Positions 1 through 8,850 of a stretch of DNA of 64,000 nt are shown here, piece by piece. Each line of letters opens with the position of its first letter. Position 1 is the stretch's first letter. The notes beneath the pieces are model-generated. The model ran no database searches. It was given only the letters and a program-made list of their open reading frames with translations, and was not told the DNA's origin. Source of the DNA: DAOUKH01 sp965219875 (GTDB taxonomy: Bacteria > Chloroflexota > Dehalococcoidia > SHYB01); contig CBDCOW010000003.1 of assembly GCA_965219875.1 (NCBI GenBank), positions 1,178,001-1,242,000 on the forward strand, read 5' to 3'. The translations under genes were made by a program, and so were the position numbers.

Positions 1-33
1 TGTGGCTAGGAACTTCGGCGGTCATGTGTAACC

Positions 34-960
34 TCAGGCCAAGGAGCCATAGCGGATCCTGGGATCGAGAAAGCCATATGAAATGTCCACGACGAGATTC
101 ACCAAGACATAGCCCGTAGCTGAGAGCAGCACGACAGCCTGCACGATCGGGTAATCCCTGGAGCTGATGGCGGAGACGGCCAATTGGCCGATGCCCGGCC
201 ATCCGAAAACGGTCTCGGTGATGACGGCTCCCGCCAGCAACGCTCCAAGGTCCAGTCCCAGCACCGTCACGACGGGGATCATGGCGTTGGGCAACGCGTG
301 CCGGACGAGGACGGTCCTTTCGTGGAGGCCTTTAGACCTGGCGGTACGAATGTAGTCGGTACCCAGCACTTCGAGCATTGTGGAGCGGGTCAATCGGGCT
401 AGCTGTGCCATCACCTGAGCCCCCAGCACGACGGCTGGAAGGACGAGGTGCTTTCCAAACCCATAGCCTCCCACCGGGAATATCTCAAACTGGACCGATA
501 GGAGCAGGATGAGCATGATCCCGAGCCAGAAGCTTGGAAGGCTCTGCCCTGTTACGGCAAGCAGCATACTGAAGGAATCAAAAATGGTGTTGCGCCGGAT
601 CGCGGCGAGGATGCCGAGGGGGATGGCGACAGCAATGGCGATTCCCATTCCGGCACCAGCCAGCATGAGTGTCGCGGGGAGGCGGTCTAGCGCAAGGCCG
701 AAAGCCGATTCCCCCGTCCTGATTGAATGTCCCAGATCGCCCTGGAACACGTTGGCGAAGAAACGCCACAGCTGGATGTGGAGCGGTTGGTCTAAGCCAA
801 GGGAGTGGCGGAGCTCCTCGACTTGTTGTTGAGTGGCTTCCGTCCCGAGTAACAGTATCGCTGGGTCGCCGCTAACATGCTGGAGGAGAAAGACGACCGT
901 CGCCGCGCCGAGCCAGATCGGCGCGGACAGGAGGACTCGCCGGATGATGTAAGCTCTCAA
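34..960 (-). CDS. ABC transporter permease, DppB/OppB type
   Basis: Inner-membrane permease of a peptide/nickel-type ABC importer, 308 aa, the usual family length. The N-terminus has the family pattern of one membrane helix followed by a conserved segment with SGDPA and a Leu-Gly-Leu-Asp-Gln-Pro stretch. The EAA loop near residues 205-225 reads YIRTARSKGL, then a conserved HALPNAMIPV segment; this is where the ATPase docks. It lies about 230 bp downstream of a family 5 solute-binding protein on the same strand, so the two probably form one operon whose DppC and ATPase genes lie outside the window. The transported substrate cannot be told from sequence. Confidence 0.93.
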   Translation of the reverse strand: MRAYIIRRVLLSAPIWLGAATVVFLLQHVSGDPAILLLGTEATQQQVEELRHSLGLDQPLHIQLWRFFANVFQGDLGHSIRTGESAFGLALDRLPATLMLAGAGMGIAIAVAIPLGILAAIRRNTIFDSFSMLLAVTGQSLPSFWLGIMLILLLSVQFEIFPVGGYGFGKHLVLPAVVLGAQVMAQLARLTRSTMLEVLGTDYIRTARSKGLHERTVLVRHALPNAMIPVVTVLGLDLGALLAGAVITETVFGWPGIGQLAVSAISSRDYPIVQAVVLLSATGYVLVNLVVDISYGFLDPRIRYGSLA

Positions 961-1104
961 GCCGTCTGCCTCGCGACCTCCAACTGGCGAGCCGCCGGCT
1001 CACCTGTGGACAGATGAGACATTCCAGGAGCTTGCGTGGGAGATACCTCTTGGCAACGCACTATCCGCTAGGTACCAGACCACCTAGGCGCATAGGGCTT
1101 ACTG

Positions 1105-1136
1105 CTGCGGGAGTCCGCCTAGGCGGACTCCCGCAG
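1105..1136. terminator. 32-bp perfect palindrome between transporter genes
   Basis: Two 16-base arms (CTGCGGGAGTCCGCCT and its exact complement) meet with no spacer and would form a very stable hairpin with a tight CTAG turn. It lies between the binding-protein gene and its downstream permease. No T-run follows on either strand. It may attenuate readthrough, or stabilise the upstream message so that more binding protein than permease is made; that role is inferred. Confidence 0.5.
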
Positions 1137-1190
1137 TCCAAGAGGAGCTGTATCGTGCATGGGCCGCTTCTGACTCCGTGGCGCCCTTGG

Positions 1191-2885
1191 TCACTGATAT
1201 CGTGCCGAGGCGAACCACAAGCGTTCGTCGGGCCAAGGGTCGAAATCAGTCAAGCGGCTATCGACGGCGTACACGTTCACAACTTGCCACAAGTCGATCC
1301 TCGGAGACTCTTCGCGCATGATGGTAAAGGCCTGGTGATAGAGGTCTGTTCGAACTTCTACATCGCTTTCGGTGGCCGCGCTAGCTACCAGGCTCTCGAA
1401 AGCGGGGTCGTCCCAGTAATTGAAGTACCCGCCCTCTAGGAATGGGCTCAACATGAAGTGGACGTCCCCCGGCACGTTTTGACCGTGGGCGATGAGCCCT
1501 GGCTCGATATTGACGATGTACCCGAGCCAGGCGCGGAACTCCAGCGACTGCACGGTAGCCGTTACGCCAATCTTGCCAAGCTCACCAGCGATGATCTCGG
1601 TCAACTCTTTTCCTTTGATGTAGTAACCCGCTGGGAACACCATCGGGATATCAAAGCCATCCGGGTATCCGGCCTCCGCCAGGAGCTGTTTGGCTTTGTC
1701 CGGATCGTACGGATAGGGCTCTAGGGTCGGGTCATGACCGAAGTACAGTGGCGAGGCGGGTTGTCCCCTCAGAGGAATGCCATTCCCTTTGAGTACTTCT
1801 TCTATCAAAAGCTCCCTGTTGATCGCGTAGTTGAGTGCCTGCCGAACCCGCCTGTCCGTGAGGGGCGTGGGAGCAGTGGTATTGATGATGTACCCGAAAG
1901 TCGTAAGCGATGGCTTCTTGATGATCGTGATGTCGGACTCCGCGTCGAGCCGTTCGACATCGTCGTACGGGATGTTGACCGCTACTTGAACGGCACCGGT
2001 CTGTATCGCAGCCACCCGGATGGCATCCTCCAGAATGGGGCGGAAGACCAGTGTGAAAATGGAAGGCTCGTCACCCCAATACTCAGGCGCCACCTCGTAT
2101 CGGATCTCAACGCCCTTCTGCCACTCCAAGAAGCGATAAGGTCCCGTGCCAATTGGATTGGTCTGGGCATTAGCCTCGCCTACCGCTTGAACGTAGCCCT
2201 TGGGTGAGATCCCCGCCCGGGCTGCGGTCTGAAGCAGAGTCGGTATCGGCCTTTCGGACGTGAGCTGGATCGTCGTCGCGTCGATGATGTTCGGCGCTCC
2301 CATCCCAGCGGTCGAGGATCTCCAGTTGGACCTGATGTCCGGGTTGGAAATCCTCTCGAAGACGAACCCAACGTCGTCGGCCGTCATCACGGTGCCGTCA
2401 TGGAACTTGACATTCTCCCGCAGGTTGAACTCCCAGGTCAGCGGGTCCACCAGCGACCAGGAGACGGCGAGACTCGGCACCGTCGGGTCCAGATCGGATG
2501 TCACGGTGGTCAACCCTTCCATGTTGTTGACGATGGCAAGCAGGTCGCCCCTGGAGTTTGTGAGCGCGCTGTCAAGGGTCTTGGGTTCGACGCCGGTGCC
2601 GACGATGACTTCTCGAGGCGCCGGGGGCCCTTGCGTTGGTGTGGCCGGCGGAACTGGCGTCGGCGTTGGGACTGGCGCACTAGTGGCGGTAGGCTGAGCC
2701 CTTTGCGGAGGAGTCGTCGCAGCCGGCGCACTGGTTGGGGCTGGCGCACTGGTGGCGGTAGGCGCACTGGTGGCGGTAGGCTGAGCCCTTTGCGGAGTCG
2801 CCGTCGGCTCCCCGCCGCCACATGAGGCCGCGATGAGAGCAATCAAGAGCGCCGAGATCGTGAGCCATAGCACTTTCCTAGACAT
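1191..2885 (-). CDS. Extracellular solute-binding protein, family 5 (lipoprotein)
   Basis: Captures the ligand outside the membrane for the peptide-type ABC importer encoded next to it; 564 aa. Residues 1-22 form a lipoprotein signal ending in a lipobox (LIAASC), so Cys22 should carry the lipid anchor. Residues 26-85 are a low-complexity Pro/Thr/Ala linker containing repeated ATSAP units. The family 5 core follows, with the signature region around LTWEFNLRENVKFHDGT and later DVGFVFERI. A GGGGAGGA ribosome site lies close upstream of the ATG. The leader also has a small GCGGGT/ACCCGC hairpin at 2898-2914. The ligand is unknown. Confidence 0.93.
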   Translation of the reverse strand: MSRKVLWLTISALLIALIAASCGGGEPTATPQRAQPTATSAPTATSAPAPTSAPAATTPPQRAQPTATSAPVPTPTPVPPATPTQGPPAPREVIVGTGVEPKTLDSALTNSRGDLLAIVNNMEGLTTVTSDLDPTVPSLAVSWSLVDPLTWEFNLRENVKFHDGTVMTADDVGFVFERISNPDIRSNWRSSTAGMGAPNIIDATTIQLTSERPIPTLLQTAARAGISPKGYVQAVGEANAQTNPIGTGPYRFLEWQKGVEIRYEVAPEYWGDEPSIFTLVFRPILEDAIRVAAIQTGAVQVAVNIPYDDVERLDAESDITIIKKPSLTTFGYIINTTAPTPLTDRRVRQALNYAINRELLIEEVLKGNGIPLRGQPASPLYFGHDPTLEPYPYDPDKAKQLLAEAGYPDGFDIPMVFPAGYYIKGKELTEIIAGELGKIGVTATVQSLEFRAWLGYIVNIEPGLIAHGQNVPGDVHFMLSPFLEGGYFNYWDDPAFESLVASAATESDVEVRTDLYHQAFTIMREESPRIDLWQVVNVYAVDSRLTDFDPWPDERLWFASARYQ

Positions 2886-2990
2886 TAAGTCCTCCCCGCG
2901 GGTGGGACACCCGCTCTAGGTTCACCGTACGTACCCTTCACTGGACGGAATTCATAGGAGTCCAGCTGCTGCCGCCTCCATCACTACGGC

Positions 2991-3434
2991 TTAATCTTTC
3001 TGGTCTCGCACCGGCAGCGTCACACGGCATTTGGCTGTGATACACGCTTCATCGAGCCGGATGTCATGCACTTGCACCTCGCATTCCACCTCCCCTTCCC
3101 CGGAATGGATGCTCGTATTCGAGACGACACCCTGCAAGCGGAAGGTATCTCCCACGAGGGCCATGCGACGCATGCGCATGTCAAGCTCTTTCAGGACAGC
3201 TCGACTCCCGGCCCATTCGAGTAGCCATCGCGCCAGATGGCCCCACATGAACGGACCCATGATTATCGGTCCATCCAGGCCCCGCTCCTTCGCGACGTCG
3301 ATGTCATGATGAATGGGAGCGAAGTCGCCCGTAGCACCGGAGAATTTGACGATGGTGGTCTGCGAGACAGGGCCGACTGTCTCGGCCGGCAATTCCATGC
3401 CCGCCACGATGTCCTCGAATCTAACGCCATCCAC
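2991..3434 (-). CDS. MaoC-like hydratase, catalytic-type half
   Basis: Single hotdog-fold domain, 147 aa, of the R-specific enoyl-CoA hydratase (MaoC) family. The active-site segment GDFAPIHHD holds the Asp and His of the family pattern D-x-x-P-x-H. It lies 53 bp downstream of a second MaoC-type gene on the same strand whose matching segment lacks the His, so the two probably form a heterodimer with one working active site, as in ChsH1/ChsH2 of steroid side-chain breakdown. A similar pair occurs at 45992-47040. The acyl-CoA substrate is unknown. Confidence 0.85.
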   Translation of the reverse strand: MDGVRFEDIVAGMELPAETVGPVSQTTIVKFSGATGDFAPIHHDIDVAKERGLDGPIIMGPFMWGHLARWLLEWAGSRAVLKELDMRMRRMALVGDTFRLQGVVSNTSIHSGEGEVECEVQVHDIRLDEACITAKCRVTLPVRDQKD

Positions 3435-3487
3435 CGCAGCCTCCAGGTCGCTAACCCGTCCTCTGATCGGACCTCATACGGCGGGAA

Positions 3488-3997
3488 TCAATAGAAGAAC
3501 AGCTTATTGTGTACCTTGCAAACGGCCTTCTCAACCTGATTCGTGTATACATCCTCTAACGTACACAGGAGCGCCTGACCGAGGCTCATTCGCTTCTCTT
3601 CTATGTCCATGATGGTGGTGCGCCTCGTGAGTACGTCGCCGGGGTAGACCGGCGCTAAGAAGAAGGCCCGGTATCCCGTGTCCATTGCGGCGCCGCAGTT
3701 CAGTTTTGTGCGCATCTCTTGGATCACGCCGACGTCGCTGCCTTGATCCGCTGGAGCAAAGTCGCCGGGGAGATGTCCAAACGGGACCATGTGGAAGAAT
3801 GGAGGAGTGGTGCGTCCCTTGTAGCCGAGACCTCGGGCATACTCGTCATCGTGGTACAGAGGGCTCTTCTCCTCAACTATTTCACAGTAGTAACGCACGT
3901 CGCTCTCGGGAATCGGTAGAGAGGTCACCACCTCCAACTCCGTGCCGATGAGCGCTGAGATCTCCGGCGTAAGCAGAGGCCCAGTCCTGCCTGACAT
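3488..3997 (-). CDS. MaoC-like / FAS1-like dehydratase, partner half
   Basis: Hotdog-fold protein of 169 aa resembling the N-terminal MaoC dehydratase domain. Visible family features are the SDVRYYCEIVEEKSPLYHD region, GRTTPPFFH, and the C-terminal half with YPGDVLTRRTTI. The expected catalytic D-x-x-P-x-H is replaced by a segment with SPLYH. It is first in a two-gene unit with the catalytic-type MaoC gene downstream, which fits a structural partner in a heteromeric enoyl-CoA hydratase. Assignment to the superfamily is firm; the reaction is inferred. Confidence 0.82.
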   Translation of the reverse strand: MSGRTGPLLTPEISALIGTELEVVTSLPIPESDVRYYCEIVEEKSPLYHDDEYARGLGYKGRTTPPFFHMVPFGHLPGDFAPADQGSDVGVIQEMRTKLNCGAAMDTGYRAFFLAPVYPGDVLTRRTTIMDIEEKRMSLGQALLCTLEDVYTNQVEKAVCKVHNKLFFY

Positions 3998-4104
3998 CGA
4001 TCACCCAACTCCACCACGAGGATTGGGAATGCCCCTCATCCTCCAACCCCACTAGAGGGGGGGATGATAGTTCACAGGGAACAAGACTGTCAACGATAGT
4101 CTCG

Positions 4105-4393
4105 GTGACCGTAGACAGAGGCGGCCGGGCGGCGATCTATGCCCGCGTCTCGGATAAGAGCCAGGCCGAGGAGGACAAGACCTCCATCTCCGAGCAGATC
4201 AGCGAGATGGAGGCCTACTGCGAGCGCACGGGACTGACCATCGTCGCGTGCTACCAGGAGGTGGCCGGGGCTGGTCGAAGAAGCGCTCGGAGTTCCAGCG
4301 GATGCTGGCCGATGCCAGGCAAGGACGCTTCGACGCCATCGTCTGCTGGAAGTCCGACCGGCTGAGCCGGGGGATGTACCCCGCCGCCGCGCT
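4105..4393 (+). pseudogene. Serine recombinase, N-terminal remnant with frameshift
   Basis: The first about 50 codons match the catalytic start of the intact recombinase at 4966-6555 (AAIYARVSDKSQ, with the nucleophilic Ser after ARV). The reading frame then shifts near 4265: the continuation (GRGWSKKRSEFQRML, then CWKSDRLSRGMYPAAAL) is read one frame over. Similarity stops abruptly at about 4393, just after the first 100 residues; the rest of the gene is missing here. A C-terminal remnant of the same family, in the same orientation, lies at 29048-29763. Non-functional. Confidence 0.85.
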
Positions 4394-4484
4394 TAGTCTT
4401 TTGTGGCCAAGGGTGATCCCACTGCGCGGCGCAGAGGGCGTCAAGCCCCTTGCTGAACATCAACGTAGTGGAAGGGAACCGAAC

Positions 4485-4787
4485 ATGAAGGCGAAGGACG
4501 GCGTGCTCGACTACCTCAATCTTCAACGGCTAGGGCGCGTGGAGGTAGGCGAGACCGTGGAGGAGGACCTGCGGCTGAACTTGCAGCAGGGAGTCGCTTC
4601 TGTTGAGACGCTCCAGGCGGCGGTCGCGCACTGCGGCCTGGCGCAGGACTTCGCCACCGGCGGCATCCTTGAAGGGATGACGGTCCACCAAGCCGAGGAC
4701 ATCGATTGGCTCGAGACGCAACTCGATACCATCCGCCAGATCGGCTCAAAGAGTATCTGGGGCACCAGATCAAAGAAAGAGGAGTAG
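4485..4787 (+). pseudogene. bfr: Bacterioferritin remnant with internal deletion
   Basis: A 100-codon frame that begins like bacterioferritin (MKAKDGVLDYLN) and jumps directly to its second half (LQRLGRVEVGETVEEDLRL, then DIDWLETQLDTIRQIG). Intact bacterioferritin is about 155-160 aa; roughly residues 13-70 are missing, including the first ferroxidase ligands and the haem-binding Met. In the last helix the usual ferroxidase His before IDW is Asp. The gene cannot form a normal iron-storage subunit. It follows the recombinase remnant, in frame with its shifted part, so it marks a scarred island edge. The family call is from memory of the sequence pattern. Confidence 0.7.
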
Positions 4788-4795
4788 GCGCCTCA

Positions 4796-4815
4796 GCCCG
4801 GGCGCGAGCCCGGGC
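4796..4815. terminator. GC-rich stem-loop after the bacterioferritin remnant
   Basis: GCCCGGGC, a GCGA loop, then GCCCGGGC: an 8-bp stem starting 9 bases after the remnant's stop codon. No T-run follows on the plus strand, so termination is only possible. The remaining bases to 4965 hold no gene I can support. Confidence 0.4.
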
Positions 4816-4965
4816 GTACTAGCGGATCAGCGCGGCCAACCGGTCAGACTCGCCCGCGCAGAGGCCGCAGCAGTCGCTGTCCTCTAGGCCAAGGGCACGG
4901 ACGAGGTCTTGGCCGGTTCTCGCGCCGTCGCGCACTGATCGCGTATTGCTAGTGCAGAACGAACC

Positions 4966-6555
4966 TCAACGTGAAGGTTCTAAAGTTTGTACGTTCTTCA
5001 AAGTTTGTACAGAAACTGACTCTTCCGTAGTGGGCTTACTATCAATGGGTATCGCAAGGGTGATGTTCACGTTGTCGTTCCCGTCGATGATGACCTCTTC
5101 CACGACCATCTGGAAGAACTGCTTTCGCTGTTCGGGGGTCAAATCGTCCAGGCTCTGTCCGACATCCTCCGCCCATGCAAAGACAGCCTCTATTAACCGT
5201 GATCTCTCAGCGTCGCTCGCCGCCCAGGCACGGTAATCCTCAAGCTTCGCCCGGACGTTCTCAAGTCGCTCGGTGATGAACTTGCGCTGATTGTCGAGCT
5301 GGTCCTCGGTGATCTTCCCAGACACGAACAGCGTGATGGCACGTTCCTCTCTCGTTTGGGTGGTCCGCAGGTCTCGCTCAGCCAGGGCAATCTGCTCTTC
5401 CAACCCGCCGGTCTCCTGAGAATCGAGGGGGACCATACCGGCGACGATCAGGTGGGGGTTCTGGATCACCCGCTTCACCTCGCTCCATATTGGTTCCTCC
5501 AGCCTCTCGGCCCGGATGTAGGTCCGCTCCCGGCAGCGCAGGCGGAGACTCTGCATCCCGTTGCACATGTAGTAGCGGCGGGGAGTGGCCAGGTCGTAGC
5601 GGTACTTCTTGCCGTTGCGAACGCTGGTGGTTGTCCACGTGGACCTTGCATGGAAGTTGCGTCCGCACTCGCCGCATCTCAGCAGGTGCTGCAATAGGTA
5701 TACCACCTTCGTATTCCTCTTGGCCCTGCTGCTACGCTTCTTCTTCACCTTCTGCGCTCGTTCCCAGGTCTCACCGTCAATCAGCTGGGGGATCGGGATC
5801 TCAATCCAGGTGTCCCTCGGCTGGTCGTAGACCTTCATGCCGTCCTCAGTGGACATGTGGCGGGACTTGCCGTAGACCCAGGTACCCGTGTAGGTGGCAT
5901 TTCCCAGAACGTGATGTACATAGGACTGACGCCACATCGGCTTGCCGGTCTGTGTGGGGATTCCCTCATCGGTCAGCCGCGCGGCAATGGAGCGAGTCCC
6001 CAAGCCGTCATGAACGTACATGCGAAAGATGCGGCGCACAACTCCAGCCTGCTCTTCTACGACCTGGGGCATGCCGACGTCCCCGATGCGGTAACCGTAG
6101 GGGAGGCTGCCCGTAGGCACTCGCCCTTGCTTGGCTGTCCCACGCTTGCCCATGGTGGACCGTTCCCGGAAGTTGTCCAGTTCGATCTTGGCGATGGCCG
6201 CCATCAGGCCGAAGGTCTTCATGTCTATGGCGTCCATGACGGCTTCGAGGCGAATCTGGTGTGCCTCGACGACCTCCATCAGGGCAGCGGCGGGGTACAT
6301 GCCCCTGCTGAGGCGGTCGGACTTCCAGCAGACGATGGTGTCGAAGAGTCCCTTTCTGGCGTCGGTCAGCATCCTCTGGAATTCGGGGCGCTTCTTCGAC
6401 CAACCTCTCCCCACCTCCTGGTAGCGGGCGGTGATGGTGAGGCCCTTGCCCTGGCAGTAGGCTTCCATGTCGCCCATTTGCTCGGCGATGGAGGTCTTAT
6501 CCTCCCCGTCCTGGCTCTTGTCCGAGACGCGGGCGTAGATGGCTGCCCGGTTCAC
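4966..6555 (-). CDS. Large serine recombinase
   Basis: Site-specific DNA recombinase of the large serine (resolvase/invertase) family, about 529 aa. The catalytic domain starts AAIYARVSDKSQ, with the nucleophile Ser, and continues with CWKSDRLSRG and the hinge to the recombinase domain (GSLPYGYRIG). A zinc ribbon follows (CGECGRNF, then a Cys in YYMCNGMQ) and then a coiled-coil tail. I chose GTG at 6555 because the family start lies there, with an AGAAAG-type ribosome site upstream; the frame is open to 6801 but that extension has no family character. It is the only intact recombinase here and the likely mover of the island. Two broken relatives lie at both island ends. Confidence 0.9.
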   Translation of the reverse strand: MNRAAIYARVSDKSQDGEDKTSIAEQMGDMEAYCQGKGLTITARYQEVGRGWSKKRPEFQRMLTDARKGLFDTIVCWKSDRLSRGMYPAAALMEVVEAHQIRLEAVMDAIDMKTFGLMAAIAKIELDNFRERSTMGKRGTAKQGRVPTGSLPYGYRIGDVGMPQVVEEQAGVVRRIFRMYVHDGLGTRSIAARLTDEGIPTQTGKPMWRQSYVHHVLGNATYTGTWVYGKSRHMSTEDGMKVYDQPRDTWIEIPIPQLIDGETWERAQKVKKKRSSRAKRNTKVVYLLQHLLRCGECGRNFHARSTWTTTSVRNGKKYRYDLATPRRYYMCNGMQSLRLRCRERTYIRAERLEEPIWSEVKRVIQNPHLIVAGMVPLDSQETGGLEEQIALAERDLRTTQTREERAITLFVSGKITEDQLDNQRKFITERLENVRAKLEDYRAWAASDAERSRLIEAVFAWAEDVGQSLDDLTPEQRKQFFQMVVEEVIIDGNDNVNITLAIPIDSKPTTEESVSVQTLKNVQTLEPSR

Positions 6556-6794
6556 CTGTGCTTTCTCTTGGGTGGTTCTTCCAGGCACTACTGAGTCCAC
6601 CAATGGCAGGCCCGGAGCCGGATAGGTCGTCGTTTTCCTGGGCGAAAGTTCATGAACGGCGAGGGAGGGTCCACCTTCTACGAGTACCCAGCGGTACGGG
6701 GTGGTCCCACTATCGAAAGGGCCTCTTCTTCTCAGTGATCCGCTACGACCAGAGTAGCTTGTACATGCCGACGAGTCTGTGCATATGGCGTTTT

Positions 6795-6824
6795 TTGACA
6801 CTGTGAAGCTGGAATGTTCATACT
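6795..6824 (+). promoter_or_regulatory. Promoter of the HTH-membrane gene, possibly leaderless
   Basis: TTGACA at 6795-6800, an 18-base spacer, then CATACT at 6819-6824 (4 of 6 to TATAAT). Transcription would start around 6830-6832, at or beside the ATG at 6831, so the message would have essentially no leader. There is no ribosome site before this ATG, which agrees. Confidence 0.55.
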
Positions 6825-6830
6825 GAATTT

Positions 6831-8159
6831 ATGAGGGGGCGCGATGTACAGAGGGCCAGAGCGGCCCAGGTGGGCCTGCTGATGAGGTCCTACCGCGAGT
6901 CTTTTTCCCTGGGAGGCGGTCGGAGGGGGCTGACGCAGGAAGCGCTGCTGGAGCGGATGGGGGCGGTGGACGGTGACTACGCGGAGCGGTACAGCCACGC
7001 CACAGTCTCGCGATGGGAATCCGGCGGCACCCGCCCTACGCTTCAGCGGCTGAGGGTATTTGGCAAAGCCCTCGCCCTGTCGCGGACAGAGGTAGCCGGT
7101 CTCATATTGCTGGCAGGGCTGGCGACTGACTTCCGGGCGGCGTTGGGTCAGGTCACCGGGAGCGATAGTGACGGGGCCATTGGCCACGCTGCAACGCCGG
7201 ATCCGAGATCTGATCCCTACGTTGCGGCTGGCACCGAAGCTACGAAGATCGAAAGCACGACGTCAATCCTCAGGACTGCAATCCTCTTCTGGTTCTTGAG
7301 GGTCCTGCCGCTCGGGATGTGCATAGTGGGCGGGTATGTGCTGTCGTTCTACGGCTGGAACAACTCATGGATGCCCACGGCGTACGTCGCTTTCGCAATT
7401 GGAATCGTACTGGTGCAGGGGTTCTTGCTGCCGGAACGTAGCGCTCCCTTCAGAGAATTCTTCTGGGTTTCGCTGTTCTTCCTGTTGACCACGCCCCTGC
7501 TGCAGTTCGCCTCGACACGCGTGGACCACTACAACTTTCACACGATTGGGAATCTTGCCGGCACCCAGATGCCCTACATGCTGGCGCTTCTCCTGAACCT
7601 GGTGATCGCAGCTGCAGCTGGGCTGATGTTCCAGCTGCTATGGAAACGGCAGTACTCAGGCGGCAGCGATGGGAGCAGCGCCCTCCGACGGGCGGCCGGC
7701 GTGGCATTGCCGCCGGTGATCTCCGTGTACGCTGTTGTCGTTGTCATCACCAACATCTCGGTATCGATACAATTGGCGGTCCTAATGCCGCTGTTGGGTG
7801 CTGTCTTCGCCACATTGCTGGTATTGCGCGACCCTGCTTTCAACCCCAGGGAGCGCGACCGGATGTTCCTGCTCTCGACAGCGTCGGTGTTGACGATGAT
7901 CTCGGCGACATTGTGGATAGTTGCCATGATGGCGATCTACCTGTCGCCGGACCTGCCGAGAGTCTTGCCGGACCACAACCTGTTGCGTTCCTGGGAAATA
8001 GATTTCGCCGAGTTGGGCCTCAGCCGGGAAGAGGCGCTGGACGGGTTGAACTTGGGATACATGTGGCACGCGATCTGGGTCTTCGCCTTCATGTTCTTTG
8101 TTGTCGGCGGCAGACTGATTGTGTCCATCTACCGGATTGACGGCGGCCAACGACGATGA
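6831..8159 (+). CDS. HTH (XRE-like) regulator fused to an eight-helix membrane domain
   Basis: 442 aa. Residues about 10-85 form a helix-turn-helix domain (RRGLTQEALLERM, then SHATVSRWESG, a typical recognition helix). About 40 polar residues follow, then roughly eight hydrophobic helices from residue 145 to the C-terminus, the last in HAIWVFAFMFFVVGG. This suggests a membrane-tethered DNA-binding protein that may respond to an envelope signal; no ligand domain is recognisable. It is divergent from the recombinase. Its last 29 codons and downstream DNA recur at 21082-21607 on the far side of the defence operon, so this gene marks that module's left edge. The exact family is not recognised. 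Confidence 0.75.
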   Translation: MRGRDVQRARAAQVGLLMRSYRESFSLGGGRRGLTQEALLERMGAVDGDYAERYSHATVSRWESGGTRPTLQRLRVFGKALALSRTEVAGLILLAGLATDFRAALGQVTGSDSDGAIGHAATPDPRSDPYVAAGTEATKIESTTSILRTAILFWFLRVLPLGMCIVGGYVLSFYGWNNSWMPTAYVAFAIGIVLVQGFLLPERSAPFREFFWVSLFFLLTTPLLQFASTRVDHYNFHTIGNLAGTQMPYMLALLLNLVIAAAAGLMFQLLWKRQYSGGSDGSSALRRAAGVALPPVISVYAVVVVITNISVSIQLAVLMPLLGAVFATLLVLRDPAFNPRERDRMFLLSTASVLTMISATLWIVAMMAIYLSPDLPRVLPDHNLLRSWEIDFAELGLSREEALDGLNLGYMWHAIWVFAFMFFVVGGRLIVSIYRIDGGQRR

Positions 8160-8612
8160 GGGCCCAGGGGCAGAGGCAGAGAAGCCCACCAACGTAGCTG
8201 CGCGAGGCTCTACGGCTTCGTAGACTGCATTCTGGCCGTCCGAGTCCAGAGTGCCTTCACGCCCTAGCTCTACGAGCAGTTTCCCTTGGAAGAGCTCCTC
8301 ACTGAGCCTCACTGAGCGCTTGACGCCATATGGCGCACTGGCTACAGTATAGCTACCACCCCTATCGCTTCGCCGGTAGGGTCGAGACCGCCCTCCGAGG
8401 CGGTCTCTGTCTTTGTTAGGGAGTAACGACTCAACGTCATAACAGACGGCGTCAGTCTCTACTACGGCTCCCTAAAGGATGCGTATAGCCAAGACCACGG
8501 AGCACCTGAGCTGACCGCCTCAGCCTTCCGTTTGCATTTCCAGGGCCAGCACCCCACGGCGGGAATCTACAGACGCGAGTTCGAATCCCCACAGGCCGCC
8601 TCTGGCGACGGC
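8072..8612. repeat. Left copy of the direct repeat flanking the defence operon
   Basis: Begins in the last 29 codons of the HTH-membrane gene and runs through about 450 bp of downstream DNA. The counterpart, in the same orientation, is 21084-21607. Similarity is strong over the coding tail and the terminator (8384-8417) and weaker but still followable to the end. From 8613 to 8850, up to the TIR gene stop, I see nothing else. Confidence 0.8.
8384..8417 (+). terminator. Terminator downstream of the HTH-membrane gene
   Basis: Perfect 9-bp stem GAGACCGCC / GGCGGTCTC with a 6-base CTCCGA loop, followed by TGTCTTTGTT. An identical hairpin is kept in the right repeat copy at 21387-21420. Confidence 0.75.
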
Positions 8613-8850
8613 GGAGTCCAAGCAGCGAATGCTGAGGTTGGAGATTGCGATCATCGAGCAACACGAGTTGACCTTGCCCCCGGCGTCTTACCACTGGGAC
8701 CAGTTCGACAGGAGGGATCATGCTCGGCGCCGAAGGCTGTCTCTGGGCGATGCCCGCGTGGAGCGCAACCGGGCGCTGATGCGTCGGTCGCTGTGGCGGA
8801 ACTAGGTCCATCGGGGGTTTGGCCGGGTAGTAGTGACCCGTCCACATTCA

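Noticed and set aside
4819..4935. 38-codon minus-strand frame starting GTG and ending DCCGLCAGESDRLAALIR
   Set aside because: Cys-rich end looks interesting, but it is too short, has no ribosome site and matches nothing I recognise.
8570..8600. GAGTTCGAATCCCCAC looks like the T-arm end of a tRNA
   Set aside because: The bases flanking TTCGAAT do not form a T-stem (GCGAG against CCCCA), and no acceptor, anticodon or D-arm is upstream.
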